Shown piece by piece: positions 7,528 through 17,324 of a stretch of 20,577 bases of DNA (position 1 is the stretch's first letter; each line of letters begins with the position of its first letter). Origin of the DNA: CAYSND01 sp964642235 (GTDB taxonomy: Bacteria > Bacteroidota > Bacteroidia > Bacteroidales > UBA932). The stretch spans positions 1 to 20,577 of the forward strand of contig CAZXOP010000025.1 in assembly GCA_964642235.1 (NCBI GenBank). The letters run 5' to 3'. Below the pieces are notes generated by a model, which saw only the letters and a program-made list of their open reading frames with translations, did not search any database and had not been told where the DNA came from. Position numbers and translations under genes: made by a program.

Positions 7528-7540
7528 ATTAGTACTTTTG
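7509..7540 (+). promoter_or_regulatory. Probable promoter for the glycosidase run
   Basis: TACTTTTG (7533-7540) fits the Bacteroides -7 consensus TAnnTTTG, with ATTG (7509-7512) as an imperfect -33 element 20 bases upstream. It starts in the 3' end of the dehydrogenase gene and ends 27 bases before the GH2 start codon. The 40-bp gap here is much larger than the 1-2 bp gaps upstream, consistent with a new transcription unit. Confidence 0.5.
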
Positions 7541-7567
7541 TAACTCTTACCGATAATTGCACATAGT

Positions 7568-10366
7568 ATGAAACGAGTTCCCTCTATATTATTAATAGTG
7601 GCTACGCTTTTGCTTAGCATAAACCTTAATGGACAGACGCTAACTCATTTATGGTCAGGTCTTACGGAGAAACAGGCTGTTCAGCCTAAGGGGAATGCCC
7701 CTTATCAGACCCCTATAAGAGTCCCTTTCAAGATACTCCCTGCTAAACTTATCCAGGATGGAGAAGGGGAGTGGATAATTTCTGAAGGGTGGAGTATGAC
7801 AGACAATACCACTTTTATGGAGAGAATGTTGGGAAAAAGTAGTGTGGATCTCTCTCGTCATTACAATGCAACTGTTCCCGGTACTGTTCTTACCACTTTA
7901 GTGGAACAAGGGGTCTATCCGGACCCTTATTTTGGTTTAAATAACCTCTCTATTCCCGATTCGCTAAGTCGTCAAAGTTGGTGGTATGAGGTCACTTTTA
8001 AACTCCCTGAAGGGGTAAAAGGGGAGAGGAGATATCTCCTTTTTAACGGAATAAACTATCGCTCCGAGATCTACTTGAATGGAAAAAAAGTAGGAGGTAC
8101 CACCGGGGCTTTTAAACGCGAACTTATTGACATTACAGATATAGTTTCCGAGAGCTATAATCTTAAAGTACATATCCACCCTTTAAATAACCCCGGTATT
8201 CCTCATGAGCAATCTATGTCTGAGGGTCAGGGACTTAACGGAGGGATAACCTCTGCTGATGGTCCTACTTTTATCGCCTCTATGGGGTGGGATTGGATTC
8301 CCGGAATCAGGGATAGAAATATCGGTATTTGGCAGGATGTTCGTCTTGTCGTAGGGGGGGACGTGAGGATAGGGGACCCTTTGGTGGTCACTAAACTCCC
8401 TCTTCCGGATACTACACGTGCCTCAGTATCTGTTGAAACAATGATTTACAATGATGGGAAGTCTCCTGTTGAAGGGGAACTCTCGGCAACAATAAAATTC
8501 AATGGAGTGGTGGTCGCTTCGGAGCTAAAGCTCCCATATCGACTCTCTGCAGGAGAGGGTAAAAAACTCCTCTTCACCCCTGAAACCTTCGCAGCACTTA
8601 ATCTCACCTCTCCCCACCTTTGGTGGCCCAATGGTTATGGTGCCCCGAACCTCTATCAGCTTGAGTTGCGAACTCATAACTCCGTTAAAACCATTACATT
8701 CGGTATCAGAGAACTCTCCTACGAGTTAATGGTGGATAATTCTGGTAAACAGGAGAGGGTAGCATACACCCCTGTTCATAGAGTGAACAATGAACCACTT
8801 TTTGACTATATAAACAGAGTACCATATTCGAAATCCAATGACCTTCCCACCTTCGCAAGTAGAGACCTTTCGGGAGTGGAGTTTTTAGACAATAACGACC
8901 CTGTGGGTCCCTATCTGGTTCTGAGGGTCAATGGGGTAAGGATTTTCTGCCGTGGTGGAAACTGGGGAATGGATGATGCCATGAAGAGAGTTTCGAGGGA
9001 GAGATTGGAGCCCTATTTTAAGCTCCATAAAGATTTGAATTTCAATATAGTGAGGAACTGGACAGGGGAATCCACCGAGGAGGTCTTCTACACCCTTGCA
9101 GATGAGTATGGGATGCTTGTTTGGAATGATTTCTGGATTACCACTGATGATACAGTGGAACCTGCCGATTTCGACCTCTTTATGACCAATGTCCAGGATG
9201 TGGTCTCACGTTATCGTAATCACCCTTCGATAGCATTATGGTGCCCCCGCAATGAGGGGTTTGCACCTAAGGCAATGGAGCCACGACTCGCGGCTCTTAT
9301 GGCAAAAGAGGACCCTACCCGTCATTATCATGGGCAGTCCCGCTTCCTAAATATGGATAGTAGTGGCCCTTGGGGGTATTTCGAAGATCCATCTTATTAT
9401 TATATAGAGAGGGCAAAAGGTTTTAATACCGAGATGGGGGCATTTGCTATCCCCACCTCTGCGACTCTGAAGAAATTTATTGCCCCTGAGGATAGATGGC
9501 CCATTAATGATGTCTGGGCATATCACGACCTGCATCATACCACCCAGAATTTTAAAGGGTTTATGAATGCCGTTAATGCTTATGGGGAGCCTTCGGGACT
9601 TGAGGATTTCTCATCCAAAGCACAGTTTATCTGTTATGATGCATGGAGGAGTATGTTGGAGGCATGGAATAGTAGGATGTGGAACAGTACCACAGGGCTT
9701 ATTCTCTGGATGAGCCACCCCGCTTGGCCAAGTATGATTTGGCAGACATATACTTATGACTATGAAGCTCCCGGCTCTTATTTTGGTTCTAAAAAGGCTT
9801 GCGAGCCTCTCCATATACAGATGAATCTCCCTGACAATAAGATTATTATTGTAAATACCACGAGGAATAGTTATAAGAAACTTACAGCTGAGTTTTCGAT
9901 TTATGATGAAACCGGAAAGCTCCTCTCCAAACGGGTGGAGAAGAATTATCAGGCTGCCCCAAATACCATTACAGAGTGTTTTATCCCCGATATGACCGCT
10001 ACGCTCCCCGATAACTATATTATCCGTCTTCTGTTGAAAGACTCTTCAGGGAAAACTCTCTCAATAAATGATTATATAAAAGGGTTCAAATCCCCCTTTA
10101 ATGGAATGGCTGAGGTCTCACATAAAGTTAAGAAAACTGCTAAGGGACTCTTTGTGGAGCTGAAAAACACCTCTAAAGTGGTGGCGTTGGGGGTTAAATT
10201 AAACTTAACAGACTCTCAGAGCGGGGAACATCTGCTCCCCACCCTCTTCTCGGATGGATACTTTAATCTTCTCCCTTCAGAGACGAGGTCTATACAGATT
10301 TTAGAGAGAGACAACATCCCTCAAGGAGGGGTAATAACCATTGATTATCATAACATTAAAAAATAA
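7568..10366 (+). CDS. Exported GH2 glycosidase, beta-mannosidase / exo-beta-glucosaminidase type
   Basis: A 932-residue protein with a type I signal peptide (MKRVPSILLIVATLLLSINLNGQ), so probably periplasmic. Then follow the jelly-roll sugar-binding domain (about 70-265, with WWYEVTF and a WDWIPGIRDRNIGIW block), a beta-sandwich, the TIM barrel (about 440-720) and a C-terminal beta domain. GGNWGMDDAM near residue 461 and NFNIVRNW are typical of the endo-beta-mannosidase and exo-glucosaminidase branch of GH2. The acid/base is E563 (PRNEGF) and the likely nucleophile E622 (NTEMGAF). Relatives cleave Man-beta-1,4-GlcNAc in N-glycan cores or terminal glucosamine or mannose. With GH92 and GH20 genes nearby, action on the N-glycan core mannose is plausible. 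The GH20 gene starts 5 bp downstream. Confidence 0.85.
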   Translation: MKRVPSILLIVATLLLSINLNGQTLTHLWSGLTEKQAVQPKGNAPYQTPIRVPFKILPAKLIQDGEGEWIISEGWSMTDNTTFMERMLGKSSVDLSRHYNATVPGTVLTTLVEQGVYPDPYFGLNNLSIPDSLSRQSWWYEVTFKLPEGVKGERRYLLFNGINYRSEIYLNGKKVGGTTGAFKRELIDITDIVSESYNLKVHIHPLNNPGIPHEQSMSEGQGLNGGITSADGPTFIASMGWDWIPGIRDRNIGIWQDVRLVVGGDVRIGDPLVVTKLPLPDTTRASVSVETMIYNDGKSPVEGELSATIKFNGVVVASELKLPYRLSAGEGKKLLFTPETFAALNLTSPHLWWPNGYGAPNLYQLELRTHNSVKTITFGIRELSYELMVDNSGKQERVAYTPVHRVNNEPLFDYINRVPYSKSNDLPTFASRDLSGVEFLDNNDPVGPYLVLRVNGVRIFCRGGNWGMDDAMKRVSRERLEPYFKLHKDLNFNIVRNWTGESTEEVFYTLADEYGMLVWNDFWITTDDTVEPADFDLFMTNVQDVVSRYRNHPSIALWCPRNEGFAPKAMEPRLAALMAKEDPTRHYHGQSRFLNMDSSGPWGYFEDPSYYYIERAKGFNTEMGAFAIPTSATLKKFIAPEDRWPINDVWAYHDLHHTTQNFKGFMNAVNAYGEPSGLEDFSSKAQFICYDAWRSMLEAWNSRMWNSTTGLILWMSHPAWPSMIWQTYTYDYEAPGSYFGSKKACEPLHIQMNLPDNKIIIVNTTRNSYKKLTAEFSIYDETGKLLSKRVEKNYQAAPNTITECFIPDMTATLPDNYIIRLLLKDSSGKTLSINDYIKGFKSPFNGMAEVSHKVKKTAKGLFVELKNTSKVVALGVKLNLTDSQSGEHLLPTLFSDGYFNLLPSETRSIQILERDNIPQGGVITIDYHNIKK

Positions 10367-10371
10367 AAAAT

Positions 10372-12726
10372 ATGAAAAGAACATTTTTAGTAGGTTTAGT
10401 AACCGCCATCGCAATTATCCTTTTTGGCTCCTGCACTGCCAAGAAAGGTGTTTACAATGAGGGGATTAATATAATTCCCACCCCACTATCCATGACACTC
10501 CTTGAAGGAGATGGGTTTGTTTTGGGAAAAAATGTGGAGATAACTGTAAATGCTAAGGAGGGGTTGCCGATAGCCTACTTCTTTGAGAATAAACTTAAAC
10601 TCTCCACAGGTGCCAAGATAAAAGTGGAGATGAGAGAGACTCCTGGGAATATAAACCTCTTTTTGGACGAGAACTTTGATTCCAAAGGGGAGGGGTATTC
10701 ATTGAAAGTAACACCTGAAGGGGTTAATGTGACTGCTTTGACTCCTGCGGGACTCTTTTATGGAATGCAGACCTTCCTTCAACTCCTCCCTGCTGAGGTG
10801 GAGAGTGTGAAGAGAGTTTCAGGTATTGAGTGGAAAGCTCCTTCAGTGGATATTAAAGATGAACCTCGTTTCGGATATAGAGGTGTTCTACTGGATGTAT
10901 GCCGCCATTTTGCACCTGTTGACTTTATAAAGAAGCAGTTAGATGTAATGGCTCTTTTCAAAATTAATAGATTCCATTGGCACTTAACTGAAGATCAGGC
11001 TTGGCGCGTGGAGATAAAGAAGTACCCTTTATTGACAGAGATAGGGTCAAAAAGAGTTGAAGGAGAGGGATTTGAGCACTCAGGTTTTTATACCCAGGAG
11101 GAGATTAAAGAGATAGTAGCTTATGCTGCAGAGCGTCAGATAACCATTGTTCCCGAATTAGAGGTTCCCGGGCATGAATTAGCAGCTATTGCTGCATATC
11201 CTGAACTCTCTTGTAAAGGGGAACCGATTACTCCGAGGATAGTTTGGGGTGTGGAGGATATTGTTATGTGTCCAGGAAAAGAGGATATGTTTGTTTTCCT
11301 TGAGAATGTTATAAGCGAATTGGCTCCACTATTCCCCGGCGAGTATTTCCATATTGGTGGAGATGAGTGCCCTAAGAGTAGTTGGAAAGAGTGTCCTCTC
11401 TGTCAGGCTAAGATTAAAAAAGAGGGATTCAAGAGCAATAAAAATCATACTGCCGAGGAGTATCTTCAGAGTTATGTGATTAGAAGGGTGGAGGCTATGC
11501 TTGCAAAGTATGGAAAGAAGATTATCGGATGGGATGAGATTCTCGAAGGGGGACTTGCTCCCACTGCCACTGTTATGTCATGGAGAGGTGAAGAGGGGGG
11601 TATTGCGGCAGCAAACGAAGGGCATGATGCTATTATGACTCCCGGAAGTCAAGGGATGTATATAGACCATTATCAGGGTGACAGTAAGATAGAGCCGGTA
11701 GCCATCGGTGGGTATTCCACACTTGAAAAAGTATATAGTTATGACCCTGTTCCTCAGTCGCTTATAGAGTCCGGAAAAGCTCATCATATTATAGGAGTTC
11801 AGAATAATCTCTGGGCAGAATATCTCTATACCACAGACCTTGTGGAGTATAGATTGTGGCCAAGAGCTATTGCCCTTTCAGAAATAGCATGGAGCGTTCC
11901 TGAAAATAAGAACTTCGGAGATTTTTCCAGAAGGATAGAAAATGCACTTGTGCGTCTCGATAATCATAATATTAATTATCATATCCCTCTACCTGAACAG
12001 CCTAATGGCTCATGTGACTATGTTGCTTTTACCGATAAAGCTACCCTTGAGTTTACCACCACTCGTCCTATGAGGATTATTTATACCCTTAACGGAGCGA
12101 TTCCTGCTGATAATTCGGCTACTTATACTGAGCCGATTACCATCGACAAGACCACTACTCTGAAGATTTGTACTATTCTTCCATCAGGGAAGAAATCACC
12201 TGTTCGTACAATTACCATAGAGAAGCAGACACTTGCACCTGCACTTACTCTGGAGGCTCCTAAATCCGGTATCCTTATGAAGAGTACCCCCGGTTACTAT
12301 CTTAATGTGGATGAGTTAAATAAGAGTGAAAGGGAGTGGAGTGAGGAGTCTGTTGTAACTGATTTCTTTGCACTAAGAGCCCTTTACCCTTCAAATGAGT
12401 CTGTTAGGAATTTCCCTCATTATGCTGCAATAGGGACAGGGTTTGTAAATATTCCTGAGGATGGAGTCTATTACTTCTCCTCTAACAATGACGAAGTATG
12501 GATTGATGGGAAACTCCTAATTAACAATAAAAATGAGGTTAAGAAGTTTTCACGTAACGACAAGTCTGTTGCTCTTGCTGCAGGAATGCATGAAATAAAG
12601 GTGGTCTTCTTATCCCATATTATCGGTGGAGTCCCTTCTGTTTGGGATGCTGCTGATGTTAAAATTAGAAAAGAGGGGAATACTACTTTTGAAAAAATAA
12701 CTGCCGAAATGTTATTTCACCAATAA
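10372..12726 (+). CDS. GH20 beta-N-acetylhexosaminidase lipoprotein with PA14-like C-terminus
   Basis: A 784-residue lipoprotein: the N-terminus ends in the lipobox FGSC (C21), with no acidic run after the Cys, suggesting a periplasm-facing anchor. Residues about 35-160 are the GH20 N-terminal domain (INIIPTP...) and about 165-530 the catalytic barrel, with GYRGVLLDVCRHF, RFHWHLTEDQAWR and the catalytic pair D331-E332 in HIGGDECP, where substrate-assisted hydrolysis is expected. After the barrel comes a chitobiase-type beta domain (about 540-620). The last part has a PA14-like pattern (GFVNIPEDGVYYFSSNNDEVWIDG), likely carbohydrate binding. It removes terminal beta-GlcNAc/GalNAc, fitting a host-glycan locus. 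Flanking gaps are 5 and 11 bp, so it is co-transcribed with its neighbours. Confidence 0.92.
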   Translation: MKRTFLVGLVTAIAIILFGSCTAKKGVYNEGINIIPTPLSMTLLEGDGFVLGKNVEITVNAKEGLPIAYFFENKLKLSTGAKIKVEMRETPGNINLFLDENFDSKGEGYSLKVTPEGVNVTALTPAGLFYGMQTFLQLLPAEVESVKRVSGIEWKAPSVDIKDEPRFGYRGVLLDVCRHFAPVDFIKKQLDVMALFKINRFHWHLTEDQAWRVEIKKYPLLTEIGSKRVEGEGFEHSGFYTQEEIKEIVAYAAERQITIVPELEVPGHELAAIAAYPELSCKGEPITPRIVWGVEDIVMCPGKEDMFVFLENVISELAPLFPGEYFHIGGDECPKSSWKECPLCQAKIKKEGFKSNKNHTAEEYLQSYVIRRVEAMLAKYGKKIIGWDEILEGGLAPTATVMSWRGEEGGIAAANEGHDAIMTPGSQGMYIDHYQGDSKIEPVAIGGYSTLEKVYSYDPVPQSLIESGKAHHIIGVQNNLWAEYLYTTDLVEYRLWPRAIALSEIAWSVPENKNFGDFSRRIENALVRLDNHNINYHIPLPEQPNGSCDYVAFTDKATLEFTTTRPMRIIYTLNGAIPADNSATYTEPITIDKTTTLKICTILPSGKKSPVRTITIEKQTLAPALTLEAPKSGILMKSTPGYYLNVDELNKSEREWSEESVVTDFFALRALYPSNESVRNFPHYAAIGTGFVNIPEDGVYYFSSNNDEVWIDGKLLINNKNEVKKFSRNDKSVALAAGMHEIKVVFLSHIIGGVPSVWDAADVKIRKEGNTTFEKITAEMLFHQ

Positions 12727-12737
12727 TTTAATCTGAT

Positions 12738-15700
12738 ATGATAAAATTTCTTTTGCTCCTGCCATTACTCTTAAATCCTTATTGGAAAGATGTATCGGTA
12801 TATAAAGTTAATCGCGAAGATTATCGCACAGAGTTTATCTCATTTAACTCAAAAGAGGAGGCCCTTTCCAAGAAATTCGAGGAGTCCCCTTACTACTACT
12901 CTCTTAACGGAGTATGGAAGTTTCTCTATTCTGATGACTATAGAGAGATTCCTGAAGGAGTTGAGAATATGGACAATGTCTCCTCCTGGGATGATATTAA
13001 AGTCCCGGGAAACTGGGAGAGACAAGGGTATGGGGTGGCTATCTATGTAAATCACCCTTATGAATTTCAAACAAAGAACCCAACTCCCCCTCTTTTACCT
13101 GAAAAGAACCCTATGGGGGTATATCATAGAACGTTTGACATCCCTTCAGGCTGGGGTAATAGAGAGATTATCTTAAATGTATGTGGTGCCAAATCAGGGG
13201 TTTATGTCTATTTGAACGGAGAGGAGATAGGGTATTCTACTAACTCAAAAGATAGGGCAGAGTTCAGACTTACCGGACTACAGAGAGATGGGAAACCTCT
13301 TCTTAAAGAGAAGGGTAATGTCCTTGTCTTTAAGATTATGCGTTGGAGTAGCGGCTCTTGGCTCGAGTGTCAGGACTTTTGGAGAATAAGTGGTATTGAG
13401 AGAGATGTTTACCTCTCATCTGAGCCGAAAGCTTTTGTGAAAGATTTTTCAGTGGTTTCTAAACTTGATAAGGGGTTAAAAGATGGGTATTTTGCTTTAG
13501 ACCTATTACTTTCTAACGCTGCAGGAAAAGAGATAACAGTCGGATATGAACTATTGGATGCAAAAGGGAGTGTGGTGGCTCAGGAGAGTTCGAAGAGTTC
13601 CGGTTCAGAAATTACTTTTTCTAAAACCCTCCCCGGTGTAGAGAAATGGAGTGCAGAGTCCCCATATCTATATAGACTTCTAATTTCAGTTAACTCAGAT
13701 GGTAAGGTGGAGTATATCCCTTTCAGAGTCGGTTTCAGAAGGTTTGAAATAGTAGGTTCCCTCTTTTTGGTAAATGGCGAGCCTATTAAGTTCAAGGGGG
13801 TTAATATCCATGAACACAACGAAGTGACAGGTCACTATGTTACCGAGGAGTTAATGAGGAAGGATTTCGAGATAATGCGAAAGAACAACGTCAATGCTGT
13901 TCGTACCGCACACTACCCTCAGCCAAGGAGATTTTATGAATTATGCGATGAGATAGGAATTTATGTCTATACAGAGGCCAATATTGAGTCACATGGTATG
14001 GGGTATAACCTTAATCGTGGACGCTCTCTCGGAAATAACAGGGATTTTTGGGGACTCCATTTGGATAGAATCGAGGGGATGTATAAAAGGACAGCCAATT
14101 ACCCTTCCGTAGCTATTTTATCACTTGGGAATGAGGCAGGGAACGGATATAATTTCTATAAAGCTTATGAGTGGATAGAGAGACTTGAGAAGGGGGAGAA
14201 TAAGATGAACAGACCTATCTGCTATGAGAGGGCATTATGGGAGTGGAATAGCGATATGTATGTTCCCCAATACCCCGATGCGGAATGGTTACATGAAAAA
14301 GGGGAGTCCGGAAGCGACCGCCCTATCATGCCATCAGAATATTCACACTCTATGGGTAACTCCACAGGGGGAATATGGAGACAGTGGTATTATATATATC
14401 AGTATCCTCATCTTCAAGGTGCATTTGTTTGGGACTGGGTCGATCAGGGGATGTTGGAGTATGATAAAGAGGGGAGGAAGTTCTGGGCTTTTGGCGGTGA
14501 TTATGGTGTTAATATGCCGAGTGATGGGAATTTCTGCTGTAACGGTTTAATAAACCCTAATCGTCAGCCTCACCCTGCCATAGAGGAGGTTAAATATGCT
14601 TACTCTAACTTTGCTGTCAAAGAGATAGATAAACAGAAGGGTATATTTGAGGTTACTAATAGATTCTATTTCACAGACTTATCTAAATATGAACTCCTCT
14701 ATAATATTGAAGAGGATGGAAAAGTCATAAAGAAGGGGAGCCTTAACCTAACCACTCCTCCTCAAAAATCAGAGCAGATTACCATCCCTCTCGATAAAAT
14801 ATCTATGAAAGAGGGGTACCATTATCTTATTAATTTCTCCCTCATTACCAAGAGTGAGGAGAGGTATATCCCTGCTAAATATAGTATAGCTAAGGAGCAG
14901 TTTATTCTTAAAGCCCCTTCTAAAACTACAACGAAAATAGCAACAAAGGGAGCCACACTCTCTCTCTCCGAGGATGCCACTAAAATCACTATCTCCTCTA
15001 AGAGTGTGAGCTTTGTACTCGATAAAGTTTCAGGTGCAGCTATCTCATTGAAATATAAAGGGAAGGAAGTTTTTACAGATAATTTCGGTATAAGACCTAA
15101 TTTCTGGAGGGCTCCAGTGGATAATGATTACGGAAGCAATATGCCTGTGAGGCTTGCTATTTGGAAAAATGCCCCCACAGTTTCTGATGTCACTGCCCGT
15201 ATGCAGGATGGAAACGGGGTAATAAATGTTAAATATAGACTTGCTCCGGGTAATACTCTCGAGTTGGTTTATACCCTCTACCCCTCCGGTGAACTCCATA
15301 CTGCACTTAACTACTCTGCAGCACCCGAAGGGACACCTGAGATTCCAAGATTAGGTGTAAGATTCAGACTCCCTAAGAGCAATAATATGTTTACCTATTT
15401 CGGAAGAGGCCCTCACGAGAACTATGTAGATAGAAAAGCAGGCTCTATGATGGGGCTCTATGCTCTTAATACCGATATTTCATATTTCCCTTATGTCCGC
15501 CCTCAGGAGAATGGACATAGATGTGATACTAAATGGTTGTCGTTTAATGGGTTTAGGGTTATAGCGGATGAACTTTTAGAGTTTAATGTTTTACATAATA
15601 GTGTTGAGGATTTCGACAGGGGTAAACAGAGTCATATTAACGACATAATCCCTCAGAATTTTGTTGAGGTTTCTCTCGATTACAGGCAGATGGGGATAGG

Positions 15701-15791
15701 AGGGTTTGATAGTTGGGGGAGCAGACCTGAGGATTATGCATTAGTGGATGCTAAAGTAAATTATAGTTGGGGTTTTTCAATAGTACCTTAA
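12738..15791 (+). CDS. GH2 beta-galactosidase, LacZ type
   Basis: A 1017-residue enzyme, close to the length of E. coli LacZ (1023). Domain order is sugar-binding domain (WKD...VNRE..RT.F at the start), beta-sandwich, TIM barrel with VNIHEHN, RTAHYPQ, acid/base E466 (SLGNEAGN) and nucleophile E534 (PSEYSHSMGN), then the LacZ small-chain beta domain (about 745-1015, with FWRAPVDNDYG and YFGRGPHENYVDR). It removes terminal beta-galactose. The N-terminus MIKFLLLLPLLLN is hydrophobic but runs straight into the first domain with no clear cleavage site; an in-frame TAA at 12729-12731 rules out an upstream start. It lies 11 bp after GH20 and 10 bp before the sulfatase. Confidence 0.92.
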   Translation: MIKFLLLLPLLLNPYWKDVSVYKVNREDYRTEFISFNSKEEALSKKFEESPYYYSLNGVWKFLYSDDYREIPEGVENMDNVSSWDDIKVPGNWERQGYGVAIYVNHPYEFQTKNPTPPLLPEKNPMGVYHRTFDIPSGWGNREIILNVCGAKSGVYVYLNGEEIGYSTNSKDRAEFRLTGLQRDGKPLLKEKGNVLVFKIMRWSSGSWLECQDFWRISGIERDVYLSSEPKAFVKDFSVVSKLDKGLKDGYFALDLLLSNAAGKEITVGYELLDAKGSVVAQESSKSSGSEITFSKTLPGVEKWSAESPYLYRLLISVNSDGKVEYIPFRVGFRRFEIVGSLFLVNGEPIKFKGVNIHEHNEVTGHYVTEELMRKDFEIMRKNNVNAVRTAHYPQPRRFYELCDEIGIYVYTEANIESHGMGYNLNRGRSLGNNRDFWGLHLDRIEGMYKRTANYPSVAILSLGNEAGNGYNFYKAYEWIERLEKGENKMNRPICYERALWEWNSDMYVPQYPDAEWLHEKGESGSDRPIMPSEYSHSMGNSTGGIWRQWYYIYQYPHLQGAFVWDWVDQGMLEYDKEGRKFWAFGGDYGVNMPSDGNFCCNGLINPNRQPHPAIEEVKYAYSNFAVKEIDKQKGIFEVTNRFYFTDLSKYELLYNIEEDGKVIKKGSLNLTTPPQKSEQITIPLDKISMKEGYHYLINFSLITKSEERYIPAKYSIAKEQFILKAPSKTTTKIATKGATLSLSEDATKITISSKSVSFVLDKVSGAAISLKYKGKEVFTDNFGIRPNFWRAPVDNDYGSNMPVRLAIWKNAPTVSDVTARMQDGNGVINVKYRLAPGNTLELVYTLYPSGELHTALNYSAAPEGTPEIPRLGVRFRLPKSNNMFTYFGRGPHENYVDRKAGSMMGLYALNTDISYFPYVRPQENGHRCDTKWLSFNGFRVIADELLEFNVLHNSVEDFDRGKQSHINDIIPQNFVEVSLDYRQMGIGGFDSWGSRPEDYALVDAKVNYSWGFSIVP

Positions 15792-15801
15792 TTTAAGTAT
15801 A

Positions 15802-17298
15802 ATGGAGAGAAGAAAATTGGTTTTCGGGGTAACAGGAACAGTTATCGGTTCAGTCATCCTTGGGGTAAACTGTTCCCCTGCGCCTCAAAAGAGTAAAAAG
15901 CCGAATGTTATCTACATTCTTGCCGATGACCTTGGCTATGGAGACCTTGCATGTTATGGACAGAAGAAAATAGAGACCCCTAATATAGATGCACTTGCCT
16001 CTAAAGGGATCCGTTTTACTCAGCACTACTCAGGTGCTGCTGTCTCTGCCCCATCGCGATGCGTTTTGTTGACAGGGCTCCATACAGGTCATGCACAGCT
16101 TAATAACAATGACGAGATGGCAAGTCGTGGCAATGTTTGGAGTCATAGTGCAATGCTTGCGGACTCCACACTTGAGGGGCAACGCCCTTTGAAAGCAGGG
16201 ACCATAACTCTTGCTACCAAGATGAAGGAGGCGGGACTTGTTACTGCTTGTGTGGGGAAGTGGGGGTTGGGTTACCCCGGCTCCGAAGGGACCCCGAATA
16301 AGATGGGATTTGATTTTTTCTATGGGTACAATTGCCAGAGGCAGGCTCATACTTACTTTCCCCCTTTCGTCTATCGAAATGAGAGACGAGAATACCTTAC
16401 CAATGAGTTTCGTCCTCCGCATGCCTCCCCTCTCGACAAAGGGGCTGACCCTTATTCAGAGAGTAGTTATGAGAAGTATTGGCAGAAGGAGTATGTTCCG
16501 GATCTCTCCTTTAATGAGATAAAGTCATTTATTAATAATAACAGAGATACCTCTTTCTTCCTTATGTGGACTACCACCATTCCGCATGTCCCACTCCAGG
16601 CACCTAAGAGGTGGGTTGACTATTACGTAGAGAAATTCGGAGATGAAAAGCCATATACGGCGGTGGAGTATTTCCCATGTAGATACCCTCATGCTACTTA
16701 TGCTGCTATGATTAGTTACTTCGACGAACAAGTAGGTCTATTGGTGCAGCAGTTGAAAGAGCTTGGAATATACGATAATACCGTGATTATATTTACAAGC
16801 GATAATGGTCCTACCATGACCACAGGAGGGGCAGACTCCCCTTGGTTTAGTAGTGCAGCCCCTTTTAGCAGTGAAAATGGGAGGGTAAAAGCCTCTCTGC
16901 GTGAGGGGGGGATAAGAGTCCCTATGATTATTACATGGGGCGATAAGATAAAGAGAGCGAGAGAGTCTGATCATATTTCAGCTTTCTGGGATGTTATGCC
17001 TACTCTTTGTGATTTAGAGGGGGTAGAGGCCCCTGCTGAAACAGACGGAATCTCTTTTCTCCCGACACTTCTTGGGAAAAAACAGAAGAAGCATGAATAT
17101 CTCTATTGGGAGTTTCCCGCAGGGAATGGCTCAAAGGCTCTTAGAATGGGGGATTGGAAAGGTTACATGGGGAATACAAATAAAGGGAATACCGTAATCG
17201 AACTCTATGATTTGAAAAAAGATCCATTAGAGGTAAATGATGTCGCTACCGGAAACAAAGAGGTGGTGGAAAAGATGAATGTGATAATGAATAAATAA
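15802..17298 (+). CDS. Ser-type sulfatase, exported
   Basis: A 498-residue member of the alkaline-phosphatase-like sulfatases. Metal-site DD occurs in ILADDLGYGD (D42, D43). The catalytic signature is S-A-P-S-R (S82 to R86) followed by LLTG, so the residue converted to formylglycine is Ser, and maturation needs a radical-SAM enzyme (anSME) not seen in this window. FTSDNGP and GGIRVPMIITW mark the C-terminal half. The N-terminus (MERRKL..., hydrophobic stretch, then LGVNCSPAP) looks like an export signal, perhaps a lipoprotein at C24, though Asn before the Cys is atypical. The set of neighbours suggests removal of 6-O- or similar sulfates from Gal or GlcNAc in host glycans; the position specificity cannot be read. 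26 bp separate it from the next gene. Confidence 0.9.
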   Translation: MERRKLVFGVTGTVIGSVILGVNCSPAPQKSKKPNVIYILADDLGYGDLACYGQKKIETPNIDALASKGIRFTQHYSGAAVSAPSRCVLLTGLHTGHAQLNNNDEMASRGNVWSHSAMLADSTLEGQRPLKAGTITLATKMKEAGLVTACVGKWGLGYPGSEGTPNKMGFDFFYGYNCQRQAHTYFPPFVYRNERREYLTNEFRPPHASPLDKGADPYSESSYEKYWQKEYVPDLSFNEIKSFINNNRDTSFFLMWTTTIPHVPLQAPKRWVDYYVEKFGDEKPYTAVEYFPCRYPHATYAAMISYFDEQVGLLVQQLKELGIYDNTVIIFTSDNGPTMTTGGADSPWFSSAAPFSSENGRVKASLREGGIRVPMIITWGDKIKRARESDHISAFWDVMPTLCDLEGVEAPAETDGISFLPTLLGKKQKKHEYLYWEFPAGNGSKALRMGDWKGYMGNTNKGNTVIELYDLKKDPLEVNDVATGNKEVVEKMNVIMNK

Positions 17299-17324
17299 GA
17301 TAGATATCTAAAAAATAACATATT

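Noticed and set aside
7528..7567. Terminator hairpin after the dehydrogenase gene
   Set aside because: No GC-rich inverted repeat followed by a T run is present in the gap.
16030..16422. Minus-strand 130-codon frame in the sulfatase gene
   Set aside because: It is antisense to the sulfatase active-site region, with Cys/His/Pro-rich composition typical of shadow frames.
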